This document shows positions 1 to 11,250 of a DNA stretch of 64,000 nucleotides, one piece after another. The stretch spans positions 31,236,409 to 31,300,408 of the forward strand of contig NC_060065.1 in the NCBI RefSeq assembly GCF_020283565.1, in the 5' to 3' direction. The position numbers and the translations under genes were made by a program. Every line of letters begins with the position of its first letter. Position 1 is the stretch's first letter. The notes below the pieces were generated by a model, which saw only the letters and a program-made list of their open reading frames with translations, made no database searches and was not told the DNA's origin. Source of the stretch: Trifolium pratense. Its lineage: Eukaryota > Streptophyta > Magnoliopsida > Fabales > Fabaceae.

Positions 1-8
1 TTAAGAAA

Positions 9-1129
9 CTAGTCCCACACCCGTGCGATGCACAGGTGTTATGTGATATTTTATATTATAATGTTGAAAAATTATTCGTATAAATTGTAACAATAAGTAT
101 TATAAAATGAAAATAATAATAATAATAATAATAATAATATAAAAGTGATGTACTTATCACTTCCTCCAACCAATATATATACCTATATGTATAGAGAATG
201 AGTACGGACCATTAAAATTGAATGAATTTTTTTTTTTTGTGGGGTGCGCCAGCCTAGTGCAACGCATAGGCGACACACTAAAATTGAATGCAATATGATA
301 ATGATAATGGTTATTATATATTTCAATCCCATAACCTAACTTTTTGCATAACCTTCACTCTTCTCTAAAATTATAATGTAATTAAGTCAATAATGTATAC
401 ACTCTTCGTATTTTTTTGTGTGACTAAATTATAAACTCTTTGTTGTTTCTATGAAAACGGTTGACATTTAAATGGGATAAATGTTGAAAGAGAATCCAAC
501 TATGTTCATCTTCATTGTCACTAAGAAATGTTATAATAATGTAGAAAAGTGTAACATCTTGTGACATCAATTTTTGGATAATTGGAGAGGTATAATTCAA
601 TAATAATGTAGAAAATTGTAACATCTTGTGACATCAATTTTTGGATAATTGGAGAAACATAATTCTTTATTATTTATTATGAGATTGATATAATATAAAA
701 AAAAAATAGAGATGAGAATGATATAATATAAGGAAGTGATGTGGAAACAAAAAAAAAATAGAGATGAAAATGATATAATATAAGGAAGTGATGTGGCATT
801 ATTGTGTGATTTAATTGGATGTAAATGGGTGATGTGGATTAGGGTTAAGATGGATAGTAGGAGAACTATCTAGGAATTATATATATAGTTGGAGAAACAT
901 AATTCTTTATTATTTATTATGAGATTGATATAATATAAAAAAAAAAATAGAGATGAGAATGATATAATATAAGGAAGTGATGTGGAAACAAAAAAAAATA
1001 GAGATGAAAATGATATAATATAAGGAAGTGATGTGGCATTATTGTGTGATTTAATTGGATGTAAGTGGGTGATGTGGATTAGGGTTAAGATGGATAGTAG
1101 GAGAACTATCTAGGAATTATATATATAGA
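9..1129 (-). mobile_element. Non-autonomous Helitron (Helitron A)
   Basis: Read on the reverse strand, the element starts with TC and ends with CTAG. A hairpin (CACCTGTGC, short loop, GCACGGGTG) lies a few bases before the end. The flanking bases are A on the 5' side and T on the 3' side, which is the Helitron rule. The 5' end (TCTATATATATAATTCCTAG) closely matches that of the Helitron at 39258, so both belong to one family. No Rep/helicase gene is visible; the interior is AT-rich with tandem duplications. The only open frame inside (424-624) looks like chance. Confidence 0.85.
541..1128. repeat. Tandem duplications at the 5' end of Helitron A
   Basis: A block of about 248 bp starting TTGGAGAAACATAATTC occurs twice in tandem, from about 642 and from about 890. 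Each copy ends with the Helitron 5' terminal sequence AGGAATTATATATATAG. A shorter duplication of about 60 bp (ATGTAGAAAA...GGATAATTGGAGA) precedes it. The element therefore carries two tandem 5' termini, of which only the outer one adjoins flanking DNA. Confidence 0.8.
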
Positions 1130-1300
1130 TATGTTTTGTTAGTTTTGACTTTATTATTATATTTGTGCATTTATTTCTATTGTGGTTGTTCATTTTGTTG
1201 TCATTTCGATATAAAATTTCATGTTGTGTCTCAACACGAAACATGTCTTTGACTTCAGATATGCCCATAAAATTGAGTGTTATATATATATATATATATA

Positions 1301-1685
1301 GATCAAATTACACGGTGTAACATTTGAGTAATGTTATACCCGCTTAATAACGCTTTAACGAATACACATTTTACAAAATTCACCGTTAGATTGAAAGCTT
1401 ATATAGTGTAGATCATTTATGTTAAATTTTACAAAAATCTAAAATCATTTGACATGTTATTAAGAATGATCAAGATTAACGGTATTTAATAAAAACGCAT
1501 AAACCGTTAATCTTGATCATTCTTAATAACATGTCAAATGATTTTAGATTTTTGTAAAATTTAACATAAATGATCTACACGATATAAGCTTACAATCTAA
1601 CGGTGGATTTTGTAAAATTTGTATTCGTTAAAACGTTATTGAGCGGTGTAACATTACTCAAATGTTACACCGGTGTAATTTGATC
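1301..1685. mobile_element. Palindromic foldback MITE 1
   Basis: Nearly the whole 385 bp is one inverted repeat: GATCAAATTACACGGTGTAA at the left end reads back from the right end. The inner part of the arm (around TTACAAAATTCACCGTTAGA) is shared with the palindromes near 29593 and 58415. (TA)n tracts flank it on the left (about 1280-1300) and right (1691-1768). The context recalls rice Micron elements, which target microsatellites; that comparison is an inference. Confidence 0.75.
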
Positions 1686-1688
1686 CAT

Positions 1689-1689
<1 letters not shown>

Positions 1690-1768
<79 letters not shown>
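1690..1768. repeat. (AT)n microsatellite
   Basis: About 39 uninterrupted AT dinucleotides lie directly next to palindromic MITE 1. Confidence 0.95.
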
Positions 1769-1771
<3 letters not shown>

Positions 1772-1810
1772 CACCTAAAATTGAAACATATATAAATAAA
1801 TAACCATATA

Positions 1811-2357
1811 CTCCCTCCGTTTTTTTTTACTTGTCGTTTTAGGAAAATAAATAAATTAAGAAAGTGTATTTTTGCACCTTATCTTCCTATTATACCTTTA
1901 TTTTAATTCACCAATAATGGGTCTTGCTAACGAGTACCCCCGGGGCACTCTTTAAATATTCTATTTAAAGAAAATTTTTATTAAAAAAGTTAAACACTAC
2001 AATTTCCAATGCGTTGACTTTACGCATTCCGATAAAAATTCTATAAAAAGTTTACTATTTAAGGGTTTAAAGAGTGCCCCGGGGGCACTATTTAGCATTT
2101 GCCTTGTTTTTTTGCACACACTTTCTCTTTCTAATAAATTTAATATATCATATACAAAAAAAATTAATATATTATGTACAAAAAAAAATTAAAAGAAAAT
2201 ATATATTAAATCTTTTACGGTTTCAACAACTACTTCTAAATATTTGGAATTTACATGAGGGTATAATAGACAAAATATAACTTTAAATTCAAAACGACAA
2301 GTAATTTGAAACAATTTTTTTTCTTCTAAAACGACAAGTAAAAAAGAACGGAAGGAG
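1811..2357. mobile_element. Stowaway-like MITE, split by a second MITE
   Basis: The left end CTCCCTCCGT is mirrored by ACGGAAGGAG on the right, with TA on both sides as the target duplication. The subterminal motif ACTTGTCGTTTT is repeated in inverted form near the right end. The element is longer than usual because another palindromic element lies inside it. Confidence 0.75.
1926..2096. mobile_element. Nested MITE with CCCCGGGGCAC inverted ends
   Basis: The ends GCTAACGAGTACCCCCGGGG and, inverted from the right, GCTAAATAGTGCCCCCGGGG match over about 35 bp with few differences. The element lies wholly inside the Stowaway-like MITE. Its exact target duplication is unclear. Confidence 0.65.
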
Positions 2358-2735
2358 TATATTATTTTTATGTTGCCATAATATTCACATCATTATCGTA
2401 AATAAACAATCATGAATGTAACAACAAAAAAAAAAACCACCAAGGCAATTTTTAACTGAAACTCACAAAAACGACCAACCTCATTAAAGAAAAATTGTAC
2501 TTTTATATCGGTCTTTTATCGGTCTCTGTTTGTCTTGTATAAAAACCTAGTTTATTAATAATATATTTACTGTTAAAAAAATATATTACTTTGGAAAACA
2601 AACATAAAGAATTAATTAGTTAATTACGTACAGCAAAATAATTTAAAGGAACGCAAATTTAAAAGTAATTTTACATATACATATCTTATTTGAAAACAAA
2701 TCTTTCAAACATATACATAATTTTTTGGAATAGCA
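2358..2735. other. Gene-free AT-rich stretch
   Basis: No coding or structured element was recognised. The last bases (TTTGGAATAGCA) resemble the part of peroxidase exon 3 (complement near 8813-8823) that would directly precede the relic at 3409. The two TRIMs therefore appear to have landed in that exon copy. Confidence 0.4.
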
Positions 2736-3038
2736 TGTCAAATAACCGATTATCCCAAAACCTTAAGGTGTTAGGATAGAGTCATATCAATGGTTTTATA
2801 TTATTTCTAACACGTCCCCTCACGCAAGAGCCCACTTGGGGTTGAAGCGTGGATAATGCATAGGCCCACCTACCATATGCTTAAATTCCACTTTTTAATT
2901 AGAAAGTGAGGGGAGAGAAGATCGAACTCTAGACCACTTAGTCATAGAGGCTCTGATACCATGTCAAATAACCGATTATCCCAAAACCTTAAGGTGTTAG
3001 GATAGAGTCATATCAATGGTTTTATATTATTTCTAACA
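2736..3038 (-). mobile_element. TRIM retroelement 1
   Basis: Two 77-bp direct repeats (2736-2812 and 2962-3038) have TG...CA-type ends on the reverse strand (TGTTAGAAATAATAT to TTATTTGACA). The reverse-strand sequence directly after the 5' LTR is TGGTATCAGAGCC, the usual primer-binding site complementary to initiator tRNA-Met. The interior is about 150 bp and non-coding. No clean 5-bp target duplication is visible. Confidence 0.8.
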
Positions 3039-3040
3039 CA

Positions 3041-3408
3041 TCTTAGAATTGAGTATTGGGCCTAACTCATCCTTACAAAACCGGCTTGTAAGGTGAGGAT
3101 TGCCTCTAGTATATAAACACTTAGTCAGGCCATACCGCAACCGATGTGAGACTTCTTAACACCCCAGCTCGCGCCAAGCGCTATGGGCTTGAGGCGCGGA
3201 TATGAATGGTGGAGGGCCCGATCAGAAACCTAATTGCAGGCGGCCCGATGAAGTGGCCCAGCGAATCGTGGCTAGGCTCTGATACCATCTTAGAATTGAG
3301 TATTGGGCCTAACTTATCCTTACAAAACCGGCTTGTAAGGTGAGGATTGCCTCTAGTATATAAACACTTAGTCAGGCCATATCGCAACCGATGTGAGACT
3401 TCTTAACA
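3041..3408 (-). mobile_element. TRIM retroelement 2
   Basis: Two 121-bp direct repeats (3041-3161 and 3288-3408) begin on the reverse strand with TGTTAAGAAGTCTCACATCG, a start typical of widespread plant TRIM LTRs. TGGTATCAGAGCC follows the 5' LTR as primer-binding site (3275-3287). The element abuts TRIM 1 with only two bases between. No matching target duplication is visible. Confidence 0.8.
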
Positions 3409-3650
3409 AGTGTTTGGTTGGCAAAATGAGTCTCCTACTAGGACCTTGTGCCTGTAGTATTTCACCATAGGCAAAATGAGTGTTGCTCTTAGGCTTGTGA
3501 AGTATCTATTTAATTTTCAAAGATGATGACATTATATTTGACATAAATTATTTTATACATAGAAATAGAATCATTTAAAAATTGCATTTGGGATTCAATG
3601 TGGTGAATGAAAATGCAATACTATTTATTATAGAATGAGACATATAGTAC
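3409..3650 (-). pseudogene. Peroxidase relic: exon 3 start and intron 2
   Basis: The first bases (AGTGTTTGG, then ACTAGGACCTTGTGCCTG) match the reverse complement of the start of exon 3 in the intact peroxidase (8820-8888). The following bases (ATTTAATTTTCAAAGATGATG, AAAAATTGCATTTGGGATTC, GGTGAATGAAAATGCAATA) match its intron 2 (8895-8990). No other exon is recognisable nearby. The TRIM pair adjoins it on the left, where the exon should continue. Confidence 0.7.
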
Positions 3651-4871
3651 AATGTTTTGATCTATTAATGTGTTTACATGGAATACAAAGATTATTCTAA
3701 CACGTTACGATGCTTGATTGAAATACTTTAAACACATTCCAACAAAAGACAATTTATACACGGGTCATAAAGTAAAAAAGTTATAGATTAGGCATCTTTT
3801 ATAGATCTAACCTTGTTAGGATACTATTATTGGTTCAAAATTTTTATTGTCATGATTAATTTTCGATAAAAAATTTGTAAAATATATAAAATAGGTACTT
3901 TTCTCAAACTAAATTTTTTTTATAGATCTAACATTATTCCGTTGGATGGAATGAATCTTTTCCTGCGAGCTGATGTTACTGGGACTACTAGATAATTTTC
4001 TTCTTGTGTTTTCCTTTTTTCTTCGTCTTGTACCAAAAAAACTAAATTTTTTTATACGCAAAAAAATATTAAATTTCTGACCATTTATTTAAAAAAGCCA
4101 TTTTTTTATTATTTAGAATAACTATTGTTCACTTACATAACTTTACTTTTTTTTTTTTTTTTCTTAACATAACTTTACTTTTACTAGTACGGAAAAGTAA
4201 GAAAGTTGGACCCGTACACTCGAGCTTTAATTATTTGATGGTACTAATTAATGAATAATTTTAGAAAAAAGAAGGCACGGCAACTAAAAGATTTTTTTTA
4301 TTTCCTTTTCATTCCTTCAATTTCTAGTAAAAATGAGACTCTATAATTTAAAGTTTGATTAAAAAAAAAAGTAAAATTGCGATAAAGATAGATTTTGTCG
4401 TTTTGTAAAAAAAAAAAGATAGATTTTGTCGATGAACCATGCATAAACAATATTATTGTAATTCATGTATGTTGAACATATTATTTAATATTTTAATGGT
4501 TTTTCATTTCGTTTATTAAAAACAAAAAGTAATCACAATCAAAGTTTATAATTTTCAGTCATAAATCTATTTTATAGTTAACAACAAAAATATTGAGCTC
4601 AAATAATTAATGAATTTCGTCCAGATCAAAATGATTGGAAGAAATTCAAATTCAATTTATGATAGGAACAATTCTTGACCATATCATTTATACCAATTTT
4701 TTTTTTTTGCTTTTTAGCTTAACCTAAATCAAATGGTACATCGGTGGGTTGAGTTGTTCAATTGACTTGAACAAAAATTTACAAATGTAAGTGATTTAGA
4801 GTCCAATCCATGACAAAGAGAAAATATTAATCTAATGAGTAATTATTAATTTTATCCGTTTTAAAAAAATG

Positions 4872-4906
<35 letters not shown>

Positions 4907-5607
4907 TTTTGAACGATAAATATATTATTAATAAAAATTAGGTCTTTGCTCAAGAACCAACGTAGACTGATAAAAGAGAGACGACGAAATCAGATCTCTG
5001 CTCAAGACGAACGTAGACCAGTAAAAGAAGAGCTACAAAACAAAATTGTTTTATTATTGTAAAAAGAAAATATGTTTTACCTTAACCGACCGAAACGTAG
5101 ACGGCACAAGTTTGTTGAAATTGAGAATACATCACCACTTAAAACATATTTCATTTTTTTTTTGGTTACAAAACATATTTGATTTAATTTCGAAAGAAAC
5201 TAGAAGAAAAGATAGACAAGGTGGAGAAAAAAAAAATGAGGAACCTTCCACTTTTCATTATTTCTTTTCCAAATAAAACGAGACAAAAGAAAGTTTTTCG
5301 TGGACCCACAAATAAGTGTTCCTCTCAAAAATGGAAGAAAAGTTGGAAGGAATATGAATTTAATGAAATGAGAAGACCAAAAATACTATTATCTATCGAC
5401 TAGATATACATTCACGAAAATCACCATTTCAATCCTTACAATGTATATTGTCATATTGATCTCTAACTACATCGAAAATCTAATTAAATCATTCACTTTT
5501 TGCTATATTAGTAAATTAGTCCTTGACATCAACCGATCAGTGAAAAATGCTGATGTGGATATTGTGGATACTGAGAAGGATAAATGACATGTTAATTTGT
5601 TCTTAAG
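3651..5607. other. Gene-free stretch
   Basis: This is AT-rich DNA with homopolymer runs and an (ATT)n tract near 4871-4904. A short imperfect duplication lies at about 4938-5030 (GCTCAAGAACCAACGTAGAC and GCTCAAGACGAACGTAGACC). Short open frames at 5046-5403 show no recognisable protein features. Confidence 0.5.
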
Positions 5608-5738
5608 CAGGGACGGAGGCATGTACAACATTGTGTTTTGTGTGGGCATAGGTCTGCACTAAATTTTAAGATTTTTTTTTAATGGAATATGTATGTATGT
5701 ATGTATGTGTTGAACACTTGACTAGTTAGGCCCATATT

Positions 5739-6197
5739 CAGGGTCGGTCCCGAGTATTTGGAGGCCCTGTTTGAAAATTAAAAATAGATTTTTAATAAAA
5801 AATACAATTTTTTTTTAAAAGTTATTCTCTATTTGAATCGTAAATAACATAAAAAATAGTCATCATAGTAAATAACATCTAAAAGCGACATATTTTAATC
5901 AATAACATTAAAATACATCTTCAATCTAATATCATTATCAACTTACGATTCTTTCGTGAACAAAAACTTTCTTGAAATGTTAGTTTCTTTTTTTACAATC
6001 AACCGCAAGTTACTTATAAAATTAAGAGTGTGTCTATTAATTTTTTTTAGTACTAAAATATTTTTAGTAGTAACAAAGTCATTATTTTTTTTTACATATA
6101 TAAATTTTTTAATAGACCGGTATAAACAATTTGAGGCCCCTAAATATTTGAGGCCCTGTGCGGTGGCTCACCTTGCACACCCACAGGGCCGGCCCTG
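5739..6197. mobile_element. Nested hAT-type MITE
   Basis: The ends CAGGGTCGGTCCC and, inverted from the right, CAGGGCCGGCCCTG are of the hAT type. The 8-bp flanks CCCATATT and CCCACATC match at six of eight positions. Inverted copies of TTTGAGGCCC-type sequence lie inside both ends. Confidence 0.65.
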
Positions 6198-6399
6198 CCC
6201 ACATCAATTTATCATCCAATAGGAAACTACTATGAAAACTTATATTCCACTCTAACCAATCAATACACTCAGGTTGTACACACGTGACACTCAAGTTGTA
6301 CACACTACACTTGAAGTTTCATTATTTTGTGACCATCATGAAGTTGTACACACTACATCATGAAGTTTCATTATGGATGATACCTATCAGACATATAAA

Positions 6400-6939
6400 A
6401 AGTCAAAGCGCAACTTAGAGAAAGTTTCTAATTTACATTACTTTCAAGTTCAATTGTTCTATCAAGTGATTGATCGATAACTACAAGAGTTGAATAATCA
6501 TTTTACAGAAGTGGGTACTGAGTTGCTTCTTTGTGTATCTTGTTTAAGTCCAAGAGATTCATTTTCTGCATTTGATAAGAAGAAGTTGCTTCGTTTAACT
6601 CAATTTTATCCTTCAGAATTTTCTCCTATTCAAATATTAGCTCTCGATTCTCAGCTTGAAAATTAGTTCATAGATGTAAGCTCTGAAGATGCATTTTCAG
6701 AATTAGAGGGGATTAGTGATCTTAGTATAAAAAAGTTAGTGGAGACAAGAAAACATATTGTTTATCCGTTAGTATATTTGCTTTTAGAGTTATCTTTGAT
6801 ACTACCTGTCGCAACTGCAACAGCTGAAAGAGCTTTCTCTGCTATGAAGATTATCAAGAATGAGTTGCAAAATCGCATGGGTGATTCATGGTTAAATGAG
6901 TTGAAAATGAGAAACTCATTCAATCTTTTTAAAAGATAG
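6400..6939 (+). pseudogene. hAT transposase C-terminal remnant
   Basis: The frame encodes NHFTEVGTELLLCVSCLSPR, then an in-frame stop after DSQLEN (about 6664), then an open stretch ending in PVATATAERAFSAMKIIKNE. The latter is the hallmark of the hAT C-terminal dimerisation domain in zinc-finger MYM-type hAT transposases: hydrophobic VYLLLELSLILPV, then TAERAFSA. The N-terminal zinc finger and catalytic region are missing, so the gene cannot make an active enzyme. It lies inside the element with TTCTTAAG target duplications. Confidence 0.8.
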
Positions 6940-7071
6940 CAAGTCGTAGAGAACATTTGTGATGTATATTTTTACTCTTTAAAATAAAATGTATAATATA
7001 TTTAATGCTACAAATTTAAATATATGGTGCCCCCTCTATTCGAAATTCCTGGCTCCGTCACTCTTCTTAAG

Positions 7072-8095
7072 GACTAATTTAACAAACAATACATAACTTC
7101 TCCACCTTAAAATCCACCAATATGGAGAGAAAAGCTTAGTTTCTTCTTGAATTCTCATTCTTATAGCCGCTTTATCCAAACAGTCGAGGTACGTAGATGA
7201 TGATGGGAGGTGGTGCACATTCGTCATTGTGATTTTCTCAATGGAAAATGAAATTTTACATAAAGACGGAGATAGTATATGCTACACATTGTTTTTCTCA
7301 TTTATCATAATGTTGTTTTTGTCATTTTATAAATAGGAATATTTCTTTCCTCTCACTTTCCATCCGACCAAATGAAAAAGGAATTTTTTTTTTTTTTTTT
7401 ACTTTTCTTTCATACCACTTAAAGTGAAATAGAATTAGGTTTGAAGCTTAAAAATATTTGAGGCTTAATGTGGTCGCTTAGTTAACAACCAACCCTTTAA
7501 GGAAAACCCTGTTTTCTTGCTATGCTCTCTTATTCATGTAACATTTCACCTCCCTCCAATTCATTTGTTCCATACTTGCTTCGGTTAATTGAATTGAACG
7601 AATATCATCATTTATATTGAGAGAAAAAAAGGGTGTCAACAAAAGTAGATAGTAAAATTGTCCAAACTAGCTTCTTAGTTCTTAGCAAATTATTACTAAT
7701 TTTGAAACCACTGATGTGCTAAATGTACTCAAAACTTTATTTGACATATCTATTAAGAAGTCCATATCTAATGCGATATGACATGAACATAGATTTATAA
7801 GTAGAGACAATCACCACCTTAAAAACTGATTTATAGGGTTAGTCAGGAATCATAGTACAAACACAAGGATCATAAAATTTTGCAAAAGCATGTCACAAAC
7901 AAGGAAACATGAAATTGATTATGAACAGGAATCATAGTACAAGAAAGTCTCATAATACCAAGAAGATCATGTCCTCTAACTCCTCTCACAATACAAAGCA
8001 TAGGGATTCAAGTGACATGAAGGTGCCTAGTCATACTTTATTTACTATTAGTGGCAACTAGTCACAAGTTTGCAAGTACAATGGCCCTAATTTAT
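7072..8095. other. 3' flank of the intact peroxidase
   Basis: No gene is seen. Bases about 7430-7690 reappear in inverted orientation at about 17250-17520, next to the broken peroxidase there. Both copies are therefore ancestral peroxidase 3' flank. One example is the shared stretch around AATATTTGAGGCTTAATGTG and CTCTCAATATAAATGATG. Confidence 0.6.
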
Positions 8096-9604
<1,509 letters not shown>

Positions 9605-9651
9605 TGTTGTTCTAAAGGTGAGAATGTGTAAATAATTATAAGCATTTATTT

Positions 9652-9659
9652 ATTTATAG
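9652..9659 (-). promoter_or_regulatory. TATA box of the intact peroxidase
   Basis: TATAAATA on the reverse strand lies 48 bp upstream of the ATG. The flanking sequence is preserved in the copy upstream of the exon-1 fragment at 18057. Confidence 0.6.
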
Positions 9660-9815
9660 ACATAAAAATGGCCATGACTCATAACTAGTACTAGTACTAG
9701 TATTGGCTTGTGGTTGCAATCAATTTGTGGGAACACTTCTCAGTCATTTATTGAAAATATGTCATTGGAACATAAATTTTGGCATCAATAATTAATATGA
9801 TATGTACAAGTTTCC

Positions 9816-10564
9816 GGTGGCTTCTAAGGTGAGGGCTCTATTAAGTCCCTCACCGGTGAACCACTAAACGTAACCTTTGAATTAAAAAAGACTATAGGAT
9901 CTCATTAGTTAATATTACACTAGAGAATCTCCCTTTTTCTCTTTTCCCCTGATCTCACTCTCTATCTCCCATAAACATCGTAAACCCATTTTTGAATTTT
10001 GTTGAATTGGATTCGTGATTGTCTTTGTCTCTTCGCCCTCTTCCACTAATGTTTGGTAACCTAAAGAATTGAAATTATTAGAAACATCCATGATATCAGT
10101 ATAGGTGAGGATTACAATCGTAGGGTTCTTAATTTTTTTTTAGCCTTTTAGCCATCACCAAGACACCAACACAATTCCCTGGTCACAAGATTTTAACAGA
10201 AAAAAATTCCTTAAAATCCAATTGCGTCAAATTAATATCAAAACTTTTTCGAAACTCCAATTTTTGAATCCAAATATTCATTCGATCAACATTTTTGAAG
10301 ATTTTTAAAATTCATTGTCATATCACAACAATAATTTCAAGGTAAACAAAGAAAGAGAAAAGGAGTAAATTGTTGTGATTTGGGAGAAGGTGGATAGTTG
10401 GGAGGTCACTAATGTGATCGACAATTTGAATGAAGAAAGATGAAAGAAGTAAAAATATTGTGTGTGTGATGCGTTGTAAGATCCGATGACCTTTTTAATC
10501 CAACGGTTATGTTTAGTGGTACACCGGTGAGGGACTTAATAGAGCCCTCACCTTAGAAGTCACC
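9816..10564. mobile_element. Mutator-type foldback MITE
   Basis: The ends GGTGGCTTCTAAGGTGAGGG and, inverted from the right, GGTGACTTCTAAGGTGAGGG continue as inverted repeats for about 55 bp. The 9-bp target duplication CAAGTTTCC is perfect (9807-9815 and 10565-10573). The duplicated locus near 18415 lacks the insertion and shows one TTTCCGGGT. No transposase frame is present. Confidence 0.9.
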
Positions 10565-11250
10565 CAAGTTTCCGGGTAAATTTTAATTTTAATTTTAATT
10601 TTAATTTTGATATGAACATAAATACTAGTGCTAGTATTTTAAAGTTTGATTGAGTATCGATGCTATAGGGTACCTATAATGTGCCATACTTTGGGTGCCG
10701 GCGGACTATTCATTTTAATTTTATTTATTTTTTGTTTATTTTTCAATTTATTTTAAAGTTTTTTTCCCTAAATTATCTTCTGAAAAATTGAAGATATTTA
10801 TCTAACAACTAATAAGAACAAGAATAAGTTATATAATTAGATTCATATGTGAAAAAATATTAGATAAAAATTAGTTTAATTTGTGGGTATACCAAATATA
10901 AATTTAAATCTAGTTATATTGTTTGTTTTTATTGGTTATTTCTCTCATGCATTGGTCATATATAGTGCACAAATATATAGTACAAATGAGAAAAGTGAGA
11001 GTAAAAAATTACATCAAAGTTTATTTATAGACATCAAGAAACTACTAACTAATCCTCCTAATTACTAACTATTAACTAACTATATCTTTAACATATGGGT
11101 TACTATTATCGGTTAAAAAAATTTATTGTCATTTAAAATTTAATTATGATTAATCTCTGTTACAAAATTTATAGAGATTCAATCAAAACAAACAGGACCA
11201 AACTAAAAATTACAAGAAAATAAATCAAGGGATAATATTCTCTCAAACCC

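Larger units (their letters stand above)
5608..7063 (+). mobile_element. hAT transposon, decayed
   Basis: Perfect 8-bp target duplications TTCTTAAG flank the element (5600-5607 and 7064-7071). The imperfect inverted ends CAGGGACGGAGGC and, from the right, GAGTGACGGAGCC are of the hAT type. The right half encodes the remains of a hAT transposase. A second hAT-type element is inserted in the left part. Confidence 0.85.

Noticed and set aside
10883..11068. 61-codon frame conserved at 10883 and 25711
   Set aside because: It starts at GTG and is conserved only because both lie in the segmental duplication. It has no recognisable domain.
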